This document shows positions 1 to 8,162 of a stretch of 64,000 bases of DNA, piece by piece. The notes below the pieces were generated by a model. It did not search any database and was not told the origin of the DNA. It saw only the letters and a program-made list of their open reading frames with translations. Each line of letters opens with the position of its first letter. Position 1 is the first letter of the stretch. This DNA is from Mucilaginibacter xinganensis. GTDB taxonomy: Bacteria > Bacteroidota > Bacteroidia > Sphingobacteriales > Sphingobacteriaceae. The stretch is from contig NZ_CP022743.1 in the NCBI RefSeq assembly GCF_002257585.1, positions 4,712,001-4,776,000 of the forward strand, in the 5' to 3' direction. The position numbers were made by a program, and so were the translations under genes.

Positions 1-387
1 GGTATCAGGAGGGCCGCCGCTCAGTTTATCAATAATAAACTGGAGATTGGAGGTACTGTCGCTTTGCTTTTTCAGATATACAGAACCATTATCCAGTTTA
101 ATGAGCTTAAAATCGATAGACTTGTTGCTTATACTGCTGAACAATGAAAAATTGCTCAGGTCAACTTCGAGTTTTGGAGTACTTAACAGCGTATCTTTTT
201 GCTTATCCAGCACATAAAACCCCTCCAGCACAATTGATGAAAACGGCTTTATGTAAAGGCTTTGAATATTAACCTCGGTATTTAATTTTTCAGACAGGTA
301 ACCCGTGGCTTTTTTGGCCGCCCAGGTTTGCACGGGCTTATATTGAAACACCAGCAAAAGTATGCTGATAATTAACAGAATAACCAA
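1..387 (-). CDS. TamB/AsmA-like translocation and assembly module, N-terminal part (runs off window)
   Basis: The reverse strand encodes one hydrophobic segment (IALSIVLVILLIISILLLVF) followed by a soluble stretch with the motifs VQTWAAKKATGYLSEKLNTE and LYIKPFSSIVLEGFYVLDK. This is the usual start of Bacteroidota TamB/DUF490 or AsmA-like proteins, which span the periplasm and serve outer-membrane protein or lipid transport. The 3' part lies outside the window. Divergent tsaD is a common neighbour of tamB in this phylum. The reading frame is open up to 450, but no ATG or GTG occurs before the membrane segment. TTG at 387 is the first standard start and would shorten the membrane segment, while ATT at 423 or ATC at 450 would keep all of it. 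The family call is fairly safe; the start is not. Confidence 0.7.
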   Translation of the reverse strand, partial: MVILLIISILLLVFQYKPVQTWAAKKATGYLSEKLNTEVNIQSLYIKPFSSIVLEGFYVLDKQKDTLLSTPKLEVDLSNFSLFSSISNKSIDFKLIKLDNGSVYLKKQSDSTSNLQFIIDKLSGGPPDT

Positions 388-581
388 TACTATACTTAGC
401 GCTATTTTGAGTACTTTTTTAATAACTTTGCCTTTTAAATAGTTATTGATTTAGTGAGCTATGGATTATTGCTTGTTAAACATAATTTGCAAGTTAAGGT
501 TTAGCATTTAGTTCAATAAATCAAAATTTAAACTTTCTTGCTTACTAAGTCACTAACTCAAAATTTATAATACAAAAAATC

Positions 582-1583
582 GTGCCTGTAATATTAGGAA
601 TCGAATCTTCATGCGATGAAACCTCTGCCTCTATATGTGTTGATGGCGAGATACTTAGCAATGTTATTGCCAACCAAACCATTCACGAAGCTTATGGCGG
701 TGTTGTCCCTGAGCTTGCCTCAAGGGTTCACCAGCAAAATATTGTTCCTGCCGTACAACAGGCACTGATAAACGCAAAAGTAAACAAAAATGATGTGGAT
801 GCGGTAGCTTTTACGCGCGGTCCCGGTCTTTTAGGTTCATTGCTGGTGGGCGTTTCGTTTGCGAAAGCATTTGCGCTGGCAAAAGAAATCCCACTGATTG
901 ACATAAATCACATGCAGGCCCACGTACTGGCACATTTTATAGGCGACAATAAACCATCGTTCCCGTTTTTGTGCTTAACGGTATCTGGCGGGCATACACA
1001 AATAGTTTTAATTAAAGACTATTTTGATATGGAGGTGATAGGGCAAACACTTGATGATGCCGCCGGCGAAGCTATGGATAAAACCAGCAAAATTTTAGGT
1101 TTACCCTACCCTGGCGGCCCGCTTATTGATAAGTATGCGCGCCTGGGAAATCCTGACGCCTATAAATTCCCTGAGCCGCAGATCCCCAACCTCGATTTCA
1201 GCTTTAGCGGGCTAAAAACATCCATCCTTTATTTTATACGGGATAATGTGGCGGCTAACCCAAATTTTGTACAGGAAAATCTCAATGATATTTGCGCCTC
1301 GGTCGAAAAACGGATAGCTACCATTCTTTTAAACAAACTAAGCAAGGCCGCTATGGCTTGTAATATAACGGATATTGCCCTGGCTGGTGGTGTATCTGCC
1401 AACACGGGGTTACGGCAGGGGCTGTTAGCTTTAGGCGAAAAAAACAACTGGCGCTGTTTTATTCCCAAAATGGAGTACTGCACCGATAACGCAGCAATGA
1501 TAGCTATTGCAGGTTACTATAAGTTTTTAAAGGGTGAATTTACCGATCAATCGGTTGCGCCGCTGGCAAGGATGCCAATGTAA
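582..1583 (+). CDS. tsaD: tRNA N6-adenosine threonylcarbamoyltransferase TsaD
   Basis: TsaD transfers the threonylcarbamoyl group to A37 of ANN-decoding tRNAs, working with TsaB, TsaE and TsaC in the cytoplasm. The 333-residue protein has the usual family length. It opens with GIESSCDETS and carries the metal-binding pair H110 and H114 in NHMQAHVLAH, the SGGHTQ motif, the DDAAGEAMDK segment, ALAGGVSANT and the C-terminal CTDNAAMIA motif with its metal-binding aspartate. The start is GTG: no in-frame ATG lies close upstream and the conserved N-terminus begins immediately. It diverges from the tamB-like gene. A near-perfect inverted repeat follows the stop codon. Confidence 0.97.
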   Translation: MPVILGIESSCDETSASICVDGEILSNVIANQTIHEAYGGVVPELASRVHQQNIVPAVQQALINAKVNKNDVDAVAFTRGPGLLGSLLVGVSFAKAFALAKEIPLIDINHMQAHVLAHFIGDNKPSFPFLCLTVSGGHTQIVLIKDYFDMEVIGQTLDDAAGEAMDKTSKILGLPYPGGPLIDKYARLGNPDAYKFPEPQIPNLDFSFSGLKTSILYFIRDNVAANPNFVQENLNDICASVEKRIATILLNKLSKAAMACNITDIALAGGVSANTGLRQGLLALGEKNNWRCFIPKMEYCTDNAAMIAIAGYYKFLKGEFTDQSVAPLARMPM

Positions 1584-1599
1584 CAAGGTAAATAAAACG

Positions 1600-1670
1600 T
1601 GGACCATAGTCCTTAGTTTTACAAGATTAGATATTTAAAATAAACAAGGCTGATTATGGACTATGGACCA
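1600..1670. repeat. Inverted repeat between tsaD and the next gene
   Basis: TGGACCATAGTCC (1600-1612) pairs with GGACTATGGACCA (1658-1670), matching at 12 of 13 positions across a 45-base AT-rich spacer. It lacks a T-run and the loop is long, so it is a poor intrinsic terminator. Similar words (ctatgaacc, gactatcgacc, gccatagatt) recur in other intergenic gaps of this window. Confidence 0.6.
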
Positions 1671-1690
1671 TCGGCTACTGGCTAACCAAC

Positions 1691-1861
1691 ATGAACATTC
1701 CATCTCTTATATTTTATGCCGTGTTTTTAGTACCCTTTGTGGTATTTTTAATTTGGCTGATGCGGCAGGACAAACGCAAAGGCAAAACAGGCCTTATAGT
1801 TTTAGCCATTATGGTTATTGGCTGCATAGCCTACATGTATTGGAAAACCCAGGGCCAATAA
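1691..1861 (+). CDS. Small two-helix membrane protein
   Basis: A 56-residue frame starts at ATG 1691 (MNIPSLIFYAVF...) and ends at TAA 1859-1861. It has two hydrophobic segments (about residues 6-23 and 35-50) separated by the basic loop MRQDKRKGKTG, giving a helical hairpin with a short tail YWKTQGQ. The charge pattern and clean start and stop suggest a real gene. It follows tsaD in the same direction after 107 bases but is separated by an inverted repeat, so co-transcription is uncertain. No family was recognised. Confidence 0.6.
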   Translation: MNIPSLIFYAVFLVPFVVFLIWLMRQDKRKGKTGLIVLAIMVIGCIAYMYWKTQGQ

Positions 1862-1890
1862 AAAAGGTGCGTCCCTTACAAACGCACCCC
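1859..1890 (-). terminator. Intrinsic terminator of the peptide gene
   Basis: GGTGCGT (1866-1872) pairs with ACGCACC (1882-1888). Read on the minus strand the hairpin is followed by a run of T, directly after the GG-leader peptide gene. Confidence 0.7.
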
Positions 1891-1908
1891 CTTCAATGGC
1901 TTTTTAAA

Positions 1909-2115
1909 TTAAGCACAATACAGAAATGATCCGTGGCCCGCTGCCGAACAATAAGCAGGCTGACAACCAATGGGCTGCTGCCCGTTAGGAAACGGGTTGG
2001 TGGTAGAGGAACAAAAGGTTTGCTGTAAAGCTCCTCCTGTAATTTGTTTTAATTCCTGCCTTGACAATTCTGTTTTCAGGCTCAATTTGCCTGCGGGCTT
2101 AGGTTGTTTTTCCAT
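1909..2115 (-). CDS. GG-leader peptide, candidate RiPP/bacteriocin-like precursor
   Basis: A 68-residue peptide has a textbook Bacteroidota GG-type leader: LSLKTELSRQELKQITGG, with the double glycine at residues 27-28. Cleavage after it would release a 40-residue core with cysteines at 35, 51, 56 and 67, a TFCSSTT cluster, several prolines, glycines and glutamines and few charges. Such leaders are recognised by peptidase-containing ABC exporters and by RiPP-modifying enzymes; none of these families (LanB, LanM, radical SAM, C39 exporter) is in the window. The only partner is the DUF6734-type gene upstream on the same strand. A T-tailed hairpin follows the stop. The precursor class is well supported; the final modification is unknown. 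Confidence 0.75.
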   Translation of the reverse strand: MEKQPKPAGKLSLKTELSRQELKQITGGALQQTFCSSTTNPFPNGQQPIGCQPAYCSAAGHGSFLYCA

Positions 2116-2173
2116 GATCTTTAAATTTTAAATTGGTTTATATATTAAATGTAGAATTATTCTTTTTAATCCA

Positions 2174-2181
2174 CAAACTTA
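2174..2181 (-). promoter_or_regulatory. Possible -7 promoter element for the peptide gene
   Basis: On the minus strand TAAGTTTG fits the Bacteroidota -7 consensus TAnnTTTG, about 60 bases before the peptide ATG and after the stop of the upstream gene. No TTTG is seen at the ideal -33 spacing, so this is tentative. Confidence 0.35.
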
Positions 2182-2194
2182 TTTTAACCAATAG

Positions 2195-3829
2195 CTAAAT
2201 TTTAATTTCAACCACACCCGCATAAAGCAACCCTTTAATCGTACTAATTATCAACTGTTTAAAGGATAAATAATCTTCTTCTATTTCCTCCGAAGAAAAA
2301 TGCGTTTTCAATTCAATTAACAAATTGGCTATCGTAAAAACGTCCTTTACGGTATCAAAAACAATCATGTCCAGCTCATCCAAATAATACTCCTTAACAC
2401 CGCCCTCTAACTCCGACGGCAGGAGCAACATCGGGCACACCGCCTTTTCCGTATTAAAATTCCTTTGTATCAGTGCATGCACCTGTTCTTTATAGTCCAG
2501 CTTCCAGTTCAGGCTATGGTTAAGCAATTTGTAATGTATCGGCAATCCAATCTTAATTTGGAGTAATTCATCATCCGGCAATGAGAAAACGTTTCGAATG
2601 TTGCTATAATTTTCGCGGTCGGCTTTATAAAGGTTGGTTACTGTCGCTTCATCAGTGTATAGCTTTTCCAATAGCTCGTTTGCTGCTGATTCCAACCCGA
2701 ATATCTCCAGCAGGCAATCGCAATCGGAAGCTTCGGATACTCGTAACTTAACATTCTTTATAAATTCAGCAGGAGGGGCATTGCTGTTAAGACCTGCTAT
2801 TTGATTTTGCGGATCTTTTTTATTCAGATAATCGATTGCTGCATTTGTCCGCAAAAAAGATGATTCGACAGCTTTTCCCGGATTCTGCTGTGCCAATTCC
2901 GTCAGCTTCAACAACGGGGAGTAATATATGGCCGACCGCATACTTAGCCCTTCAGATCTGACCAGATCAATTATCCGGTAGTAATAATCAGGATAATCGC
3001 TCCTCAATGTCCTGGCAACGTGATCACATACGTGATGGTATTTTTTAAAATTGCCAACCGGGTGCACCATGGCTACGTTTGGATGATCCTCAAATTTAAT
3101 ATAGTCCTTAAATACAGGATCATCCACCATGGGCCGGTAGTACGTAACCGGGATCCTGTTTTCGGCTGCAAGCTGGCAAAACAGGTATTGCTCAAAAATA
3201 AAGTTTAAGCTGCCGGTATTCACCTTATTCAGGTTATCTTTATTTTTATCTATAAAATCAAAAGCCTCGCGGCTGTACCATCTAAAAAAATCAAGATCAC
3301 TGCCTCCTATTAAGCCTGCATTACTTCCATACACATCCTTATTTTCATAGTGCTGCCTTTGTAAAACAGGGGGGACAAAAGTAAAATGCTGATTTATCTG
3401 GTTCAATGTATAAGGATAGAACTCCAGGTTTTTGTCAAGATTTTGAGCCAGCAGGCGTGAATTCATAAAATCAGCATCTGGCTTCTGCCACAAAAAAACA
3501 TCGCCGTCCAAATGCAGAAAAGGTTCCGCTTGAGTACCATAAGTATGGATTTTCGCCAGCGAAAACAAAGCGGGATGATAATTATCAAGCGTTCCCTCCA
3601 AACTAACAGACACGGTGGAATAAGGCAATTCCAACTGATCAATTAAAATTTGTTTCCCTTTTTCATCGGTCACCAGGTTAACGTCACCAAAAACACTTTT
3701 GGCCTGCAGGCAACTCAGGGCCCAGCTCATCCAATGATACTCGCATGATAGCCAGCCCGCTTTAGTGCTTAACAGGTTTTGGTTAGCTTTATCAGCAGGG
3801 CCGCTCCAAAAGGTTTGCAAAATTTTCAT
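2195..3829 (-). CDS. DUF6734-type protein with glycosyltransferase-like N-domain and PqqD-like C-terminus
   Basis: The 544-residue protein starts MKILQTFWSGP, continues through a WMSWALSCLQ segment, and has FLHLDGDVFLW with a DxD motif at D108-D110. This is the pattern of DUF6734 proteins and resembles GT-A nucleotide-sugar enzymes. Residues about 300-480 are not recognised. The last 64 residues (from about 481: LDELDMIVFDTVKDVF, then LLIELKTHF, EEDYLSFKQLI and GLLYAGVVEI) have the spacing and hydrophobic pattern of PqqD-like winged helices, which bind RiPP leader peptides. No signal peptide is seen. It lies 79 bases upstream of a GG-leader peptide gene on the same strand. From DxD plus leader-binder plus peptide I infer a peptide-modifying enzyme, perhaps a glycosyltransferase. 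The DUF call is moderately firm; the function is a hypothesis. Confidence 0.7.
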   Translation of the reverse strand: MKILQTFWSGPADKANQNLLSTKAGWLSCEYHWMSWALSCLQAKSVFGDVNLVTDEKGKQILIDQLELPYSTVSVSLEGTLDNYHPALFSLAKIHTYGTQAEPFLHLDGDVFLWQKPDADFMNSRLLAQNLDKNLEFYPYTLNQINQHFTFVPPVLQRQHYENKDVYGSNAGLIGGSDLDFFRWYSREAFDFIDKNKDNLNKVNTGSLNFIFEQYLFCQLAAENRIPVTYYRPMVDDPVFKDYIKFEDHPNVAMVHPVGNFKKYHHVCDHVARTLRSDYPDYYYRIIDLVRSEGLSMRSAIYYSPLLKLTELAQQNPGKAVESSFLRTNAAIDYLNKKDPQNQIAGLNSNAPPAEFIKNVKLRVSEASDCDCLLEIFGLESAANELLEKLYTDEATVTNLYKADRENYSNIRNVFSLPDDELLQIKIGLPIHYKLLNHSLNWKLDYKEQVHALIQRNFNTEKAVCPMLLLPSELEGGVKEYYLDELDMIVFDTVKDVFTIANLLIELKTHFSSEEIEEDYLSFKQLIISTIKGLLYAGVVEIKI

Positions 3830-3992
3830 GATACGATTCAGGTTTGTGATTACAAGATAACGCGTTTTTTTTAAATTGGACCATACGGTGTTTAAAATCC
3901 ATCAATTGTGTTACAATTTTACGATTAACTTGCAGGTAAGGTGCTTAGTTAATAACTTGTGGGCTAATCGTAAACAATCCCGTTATCATCAT

Positions 3993-5627
3993 ATGGTCCG
4001 CATCAACAAAACATTACTAATCTGCACGCTGGCACTTGTTTCACGTACGGCTTTTAGTCAGCAAATTAAATTGAGTGCCGAAGTTGAACAAGCGCTGGGT
4101 AAAGTTGATACCGGTCAATTCAAGATAGATATTGCTTATTTGGCCGATGACAAGCTGAAAGGCAGGGCACCGGGCACACCGGGCTTCCGCATGGGGGTTG
4201 ATTACGTTGTTAGCCGGCTAAAAAGGATGGGGGTAAAACCCGCCGGCGAACATGGCACCTGGCTGCAGGATGTAAAATTCCGAAAGGCATTTGTTAAAAG
4301 TGCTGAACTTACCTTAACCGGCGCAACAAGTATTCCGGCAGTAAAATCCGGCGTTGACTACGTGATATATCCTAATCCGGAAACAGCTGAAGTTACCCTG
4401 AGTGCGCCGATAGCCTTTTTAGGATTTGGCGTTAGCGAGCCCTCAATTGGATATGATGATTACGCCGGCATAGATGTTAAGGGCAAGGTTGTGCTGGTAA
4501 CCCGTGGCGCACCCGACAAGTTTTCCTCGTCTGTATCTGCCCATACCATGAACCCCACCACCATATTAAAGGCCGCTGCGGACCACGGCGCAGTAGGTGT
4601 AATCATATGCTCAACCGACTCTGCAGCAAAGTTAAATAGCCCAAAAAGCGGCATTTATAGTGTAATGAATACCGACGGCTCGGTTGCTATCTCAAGAATT
4701 TATTACTCCAAACAGGTAAAAGCACTGGGCCTGTTTAATTATACTGTATTTAACGCGCTAGCACAGCAAAGCGGCAAAACTATCCCTGCGCTCATCGCAC
4801 AGTTAAAATCGGGGCAGCCAGCCTCGTTCGCAATAAGTGCCGGTGTAAACATTAGTTATACGTCAACCTATCAGGATATAGTAAGCTATAACGTGATCGG
4901 CAAAATTGAAGGATCTGACCCCAAACTAAAAGAGGAATATGTAGTACACAGCGCCCATTTAGATCACCTGGGCATTGGCAAACCGGTGGAAGGCGATTCC
5001 ATTTATAATGGCGCCCATGATAATGCGTCGGGTGTTGCCAGCGTGTTGGGCATTGCTGAAATTTACAGCAGCATCGGGCATAAGCCCAAACGCTCCATTC
5101 TTACCGTGTTGCTCACAGGCGAAGAACTGGGCGACCTTGGTTCGGGTTATTTTGCCGCACACCCTACAGTGCCGGTTAAAAGCATTGTGGCCGATGTAAA
5201 TACCGATATGCCAACTATTATAGCGCCCTTGCTTTCAGTTACTGCGCTGGGGGCCGAACATTCATCATTGATAAACCCGGTTAACCAGGCAGCTGCTTAC
5301 CTTGATTTGGGCGTTGAACCCGATCCGGAACCTAAGCAGGCCCGCTTTACCCGCAGCGATCAGTACAGTTTTGTGGTAAACGGCATCCCGGCCCTTCACA
5401 TTAAATACGGCAGTAAAACCGCCGACGGCAAAAATAACCTCAACGACTTTGTGGCAAAGTGGCGGGCAAAGTATTATCATAAACCACAGGACGATATAAA
5501 CGGCATCTTTAATTTTGCTGCCGGTAAAAAATATGCACAGCTTAACTTTTTAATTGGCTACCTGGTAGCCGAAGACCCTGCCCGGCCAATATGGAATAAG
5601 GGTGACATATTTGAGGTTAAGAATTAG
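3993..5627 (+). CDS. Secreted M28-family zinc metallopeptidase with PA insert
   Basis: I chose ATG 3993 because it begins a clean signal peptide (MVRINKTLLICTLALVSRTAFS). The frame is open further upstream, but that part has no signal character. The mature enzyme has a PA-type insert around residues 130-290, then M28 zinc ligands and catalytic acids: HSAHLDHLG, NGAHDNASG, TGEELGDLGS, VNTDM and the late histidine in PALHIKYG. M28 enzymes are exo-acting aminopeptidases or carboxypeptidases; here export to the periplasm or outside is expected. It diverges from the DUF6734 gene and precedes threonine synthase by about 100 bases. Length (544 residues) and ligands look intact; substrate is unknown. 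Confidence 0.9.
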   Translation: MVRINKTLLICTLALVSRTAFSQQIKLSAEVEQALGKVDTGQFKIDIAYLADDKLKGRAPGTPGFRMGVDYVVSRLKRMGVKPAGEHGTWLQDVKFRKAFVKSAELTLTGATSIPAVKSGVDYVIYPNPETAEVTLSAPIAFLGFGVSEPSIGYDDYAGIDVKGKVVLVTRGAPDKFSSSVSAHTMNPTTILKAAADHGAVGVIICSTDSAAKLNSPKSGIYSVMNTDGSVAISRIYYSKQVKALGLFNYTVFNALAQQSGKTIPALIAQLKSGQPASFAISAGVNISYTSTYQDIVSYNVIGKIEGSDPKLKEEYVVHSAHLDHLGIGKPVEGDSIYNGAHDNASGVASVLGIAEIYSSIGHKPKRSILTVLLTGEELGDLGSGYFAAHPTVPVKSIVADVNTDMPTIIAPLLSVTALGAEHSSLINPVNQAAAYLDLGVEPDPEPKQARFTRSDQYSFVVNGIPALHIKYGSKTADGKNNLNDFVAKWRAKYYHKPQDDINGIFNFAAGKKYAQLNFLIGYLVAEDPARPIWNKGDIFEVKN

Positions 5628-5730
5628 TGACCGGAGGTTAGAGAATAGCAGTTAGTTAAAGGATAGTAAGTGTTGACTTTACTATACCCAATAAATAAAT
5701 GGCCCGCGCTGCGTGCCTAATAAACAAACA

Positions 5731-6924
5731 ATGATCAGTGATATTGAAACGGAGACAGGTACTCTGATAACGAATTTAACGTGCCCTGAATGCGGCACCA
5801 GCTATAATGCTGCGGTTATTCATACGGTTTGCACAAATGAGGCCTGTAAATCAACCTTGTTTGCTGTTTACAATTTACAGGCAGGCATTGATAAGTCTAT
5901 TTTGAGCGGGCGACCGGCTACCATGTGGCGCTACAAGGAGTTTTTGCCGGTGTTTGAAGAAAAGAACATAGTTACCCTAGGAGAAGGCTTTACACCCATC
6001 ATCCCGGTAGAAAATTTAAAACGCTTTATTGGTGATAACGAAGTTTACTGGAAGGATGAATCAGGTAACCCTACCGGTTCGTTCAAGGCAAGGGGAATTA
6101 GCGCGGCGGTATCAAAAGCGAAGGAGCTGGGGATTGACGTTATAGCAACCCCCACTGCCGGGAACGCAGGCGGCGCTTTGGCAGCTTATGCGGCACGTGC
6201 CGCGATAAAAGCCGTGGTGTACATGCCCAAACAAACCCCGCAGGTTTTTAAAGATGAATGCCGCCTGTACGGGGCCGATTTGGTTGAGATTGACGGCAAC
6301 ATCAGCGATTGCGGCCGGCTGGTAAATGAACTGGCTGCTGTTAACGGCTGGTTCCAGGTATCAACCTTAAAAGAACCTTACCGCCTGGAAGGCAAAAAAA
6401 CCATGGGCTATGAAATTGCCGAGCAGTTTAACTGGCAGCTGCCCGACGTGATCCTGTACCCCACAGGCGGTGGCACCGGGCTGATAGGCATGTGGAAAGC
6501 TTTTGATGAACTGGAGCAGTTGGGCTGGACAGGCAGCAAACGCCCGCGTATGGTGGCCGTACAGTCCGAAAGCTGTAACGGCATTGTAACTGCTTTTAAC
6601 GCGGGTAAGCAGGTCTCGGAATTTGCCGACGGCGGCTTTACCATAGCCAACGGCTTAAGGGTCCCGAAGCCTTATGCCGACAAACTGATCCTGCGGGTGC
6701 TGCGCGAAACCCAGGGCGCTGCCATTACCATAGGCGACGGGGAAATGAGTGCAGCAGTAAAAGAGATAGCCCGCCATGAAGGGATGCTGGTGGCCCCCGA
6801 AGGTGCCGCCCTCTGGCAGGCCTTTAAAAAACTAAAAGCTACCAACTGGATAAAACCCGGCGATAAAGTTTTGATGATAAACACCGGCAGCGGGTATAAG
6901 TATTTGGAGAATATTGCCATATAA
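5731..6924 (+). CDS. thrC: Threonine synthase, PLP-dependent
   Basis: The enzyme converts O-phosphohomoserine to threonine. It has an N-terminal zinc-ribbon-like pair (CPECG and CTNEAC), the PLP lysine in GSFKARG (K119), the substrate and PLP motifs TAGNAGGALAAYAA and PTGGGTGLIGMWKA, and C-terminal GSGYKYL. The 397-residue length fits the short (plant/archaeal-like) threonine synthases. I prefer ATG 5731; an in-frame GTG at 5713 would add six residues. No hom-thrB genes are adjacent, so it could be a paralogue or serve another beta/gamma-replacement. The stop is followed by about 350 bases without a gene. Confidence 0.88.
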   Translation: MISDIETETGTLITNLTCPECGTSYNAAVIHTVCTNEACKSTLFAVYNLQAGIDKSILSGRPATMWRYKEFLPVFEEKNIVTLGEGFTPIIPVENLKRFIGDNEVYWKDESGNPTGSFKARGISAAVSKAKELGIDVIATPTAGNAGGALAAYAARAAIKAVVYMPKQTPQVFKDECRLYGADLVEIDGNISDCGRLVNELAAVNGWFQVSTLKEPYRLEGKKTMGYEIAEQFNWQLPDVILYPTGGGTGLIGMWKAFDELEQLGWTGSKRPRMVAVQSESCNGIVTAFNAGKQVSEFADGGFTIANGLRVPKPYADKLILRVLRETQGAAITIGDGEMSAAVKEIARHEGMLVAPEGAALWQAFKKLKATNWIKPGDKVLMINTGSGYKYLENIAI

Positions 6925-7272
6925 CCTCCGGGTAAAGGTGGTGTAAATCAGCATTTACTGTAAAAAGCTCTTTTTTTGGGGCCGCAAAAGCGTTCCACTT
7001 TACACGCGGAACACCCGGAACACTTTGAAATGCACTGATTATCAACATATTGAATTTTTAACAGAATATAAGTTATTGATAATCAATAATTAAACAATTT
7101 GCACCTTTTGTAAGTTTAATTTTAACTTACTTGTAATCAGCGTGTTTCATTTTTTGAGGCGATTTAAATGTGGAAACATATTTCAGGATTAGGCAATTTG
7201 TCCTGCAGCCCCTTTGCGTTTTGGTTATCTGTCCTACCGCCCACAAGGGGGACCCTTTGCGGCAGCATTTAA
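6925..7272. other. Gene-free stretch after threonine synthase
   Basis: AT-rich sequence with no credible reading frame. It includes TTATCAACATATTGAA and TTATTGATAATCAATAATTA blocks and ends in a GC-rich repeat (7229-7266). No clear terminator is seen. Confidence 0.6.
7229..7266 (-). repeat. GC-rich dispersed repeat, copy 1
   Basis: The minus strand reads GCTGCCGCAAAGGGTCCCCC followed by CTTGTGGGCGG. Related copies occur at 8035-8084, 8665-8700 and 9190-9225. This copy ends six bases from the stop of the SRPBCC gene. Confidence 0.5.
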
Positions 7273-7722
7273 TCACGCATCCGGTATTTCAGGCTCTACC
7301 AACTTATTGAGTTTTTCCAGCGATTCCTGCCAACCCAGGTAGCACATTTCAACTGGTATTACCGAAGGTATTCCTTCCTGTAATACTTTTAATTCTGTAC
7401 CTACCAATGTTTTTTGAAGCCAAATAGAAGTAGTCATTACACCTGGCAGGTTTGGGTCATCAAATTTGTCTGTATATTTCAGAAACTCATTCGGTTTGAT
7501 TTCCACATACACCCCGCCAAATGAATGGCTGCTACCGGTTGTAAAATTCCGGAATGACATTTTGTACGTCCCCCCTACCTGGACATTCATTTCGTGTACT
7601 GTACCAAGAAAACCATAAGGCGGCAACCATGACGCGATTGCGCCGGGTTCGGTAAATGCGCGATAGATCTTTTCAGGCGAGGCCTTAATAATTCTGTGCA
7701 ATGAAACTTCGTTTTCTGACAT
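7273..7722 (-). CDS. SRPBCC/AHSA1-type START-fold protein
   Basis: The 149-residue protein begins with the family pattern LHRIIKASPEKIYRAFTEPGAIASWLPP, has the central GGTYKMSFRNFTTG strand pair and GGVYVEIKPNEFLKYTDKFDD, and ends with the long helix GWQESLEKLNKLVEPE. Such proteins form a hydrophobic pocket; members include Aha1-like, polyketide cyclase-like and many uncharacterised single-domain proteins. No ArsR-type regulator sits beside it, although one often does. It is the first of three minus-strand genes set between related GC-rich repeats. The fold is clear; the ligand is not. Confidence 0.85.
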   Translation of the reverse strand: MSENEVSLHRIIKASPEKIYRAFTEPGAIASWLPPYGFLGTVHEMNVQVGGTYKMSFRNFTTGSSHSFGGVYVEIKPNEFLKYTDKFDDPNLPGVMTTSIWLQKTLVGTELKVLQEGIPSVIPVEMCYLGWQESLEKLNKLVEPEIPDA

Positions 7723-8162
7723 AAAACCTTTTTTTTGTGTTCCTACTCGTTTGGCTTTTCGGTTCGCCCGTTTTTGCAGGTGGTAGCTGCTCCACCATTA
7801 TTAACTTGTTTAACAAAGGTGCGGGTAAAAACAGGCATAAAAAGGGGGAGTCTGCGACAATTTACACCCAATTTGCGACAGGCTATCCAGGGTTTTACTA
7901 ATCACTGTATTTACCAAAAGCGCCAAAGAACCCTATAGTCTAAAGCAACGAAAGAGCAGTAGCAAATAAAAACTGCTGTATAAACACATAAAAAAGTCTT
8001 TAGGTTGCTGCGCAATGGCTATCTACTTGTTGGTGACCTGTCCTTCGGGACATAAGGAGGACCCTTGCGGCAGCGTGGGTAATATTAAAAGATTTTTAAT
8101 CCTCCAAACTATCAACCCAAAAGCGGACGAGACCATCTGTCAACCCAACTCAGGACTACTCA
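7723..8162. other. Gene-free stretch between SRPBCC and DUF4265 genes
   Basis: About 440 bases without a convincing gene: the short forward frames here lack recognisable features. It carries a GC-rich repeat copy (8035-8084) and otherwise nothing I can name. Confidence 0.5.
8035..8084 (-). repeat. GC-rich dispersed repeat, copy 2
   Basis: The minus strand reads GCTGCCGCAAGGGTCCTCC then TTATGTCCCGAAGGACAGG, related to the copy at 7229-7266 and in the same orientation. Confidence 0.5.

Noticed and set aside
1663-1929. 88-residue forward frame over the small membrane protein
   Set aside because: It overlaps the better 56-residue frame, has no hydrophobic or domain pattern, and runs through the terminator of the peptide gene.
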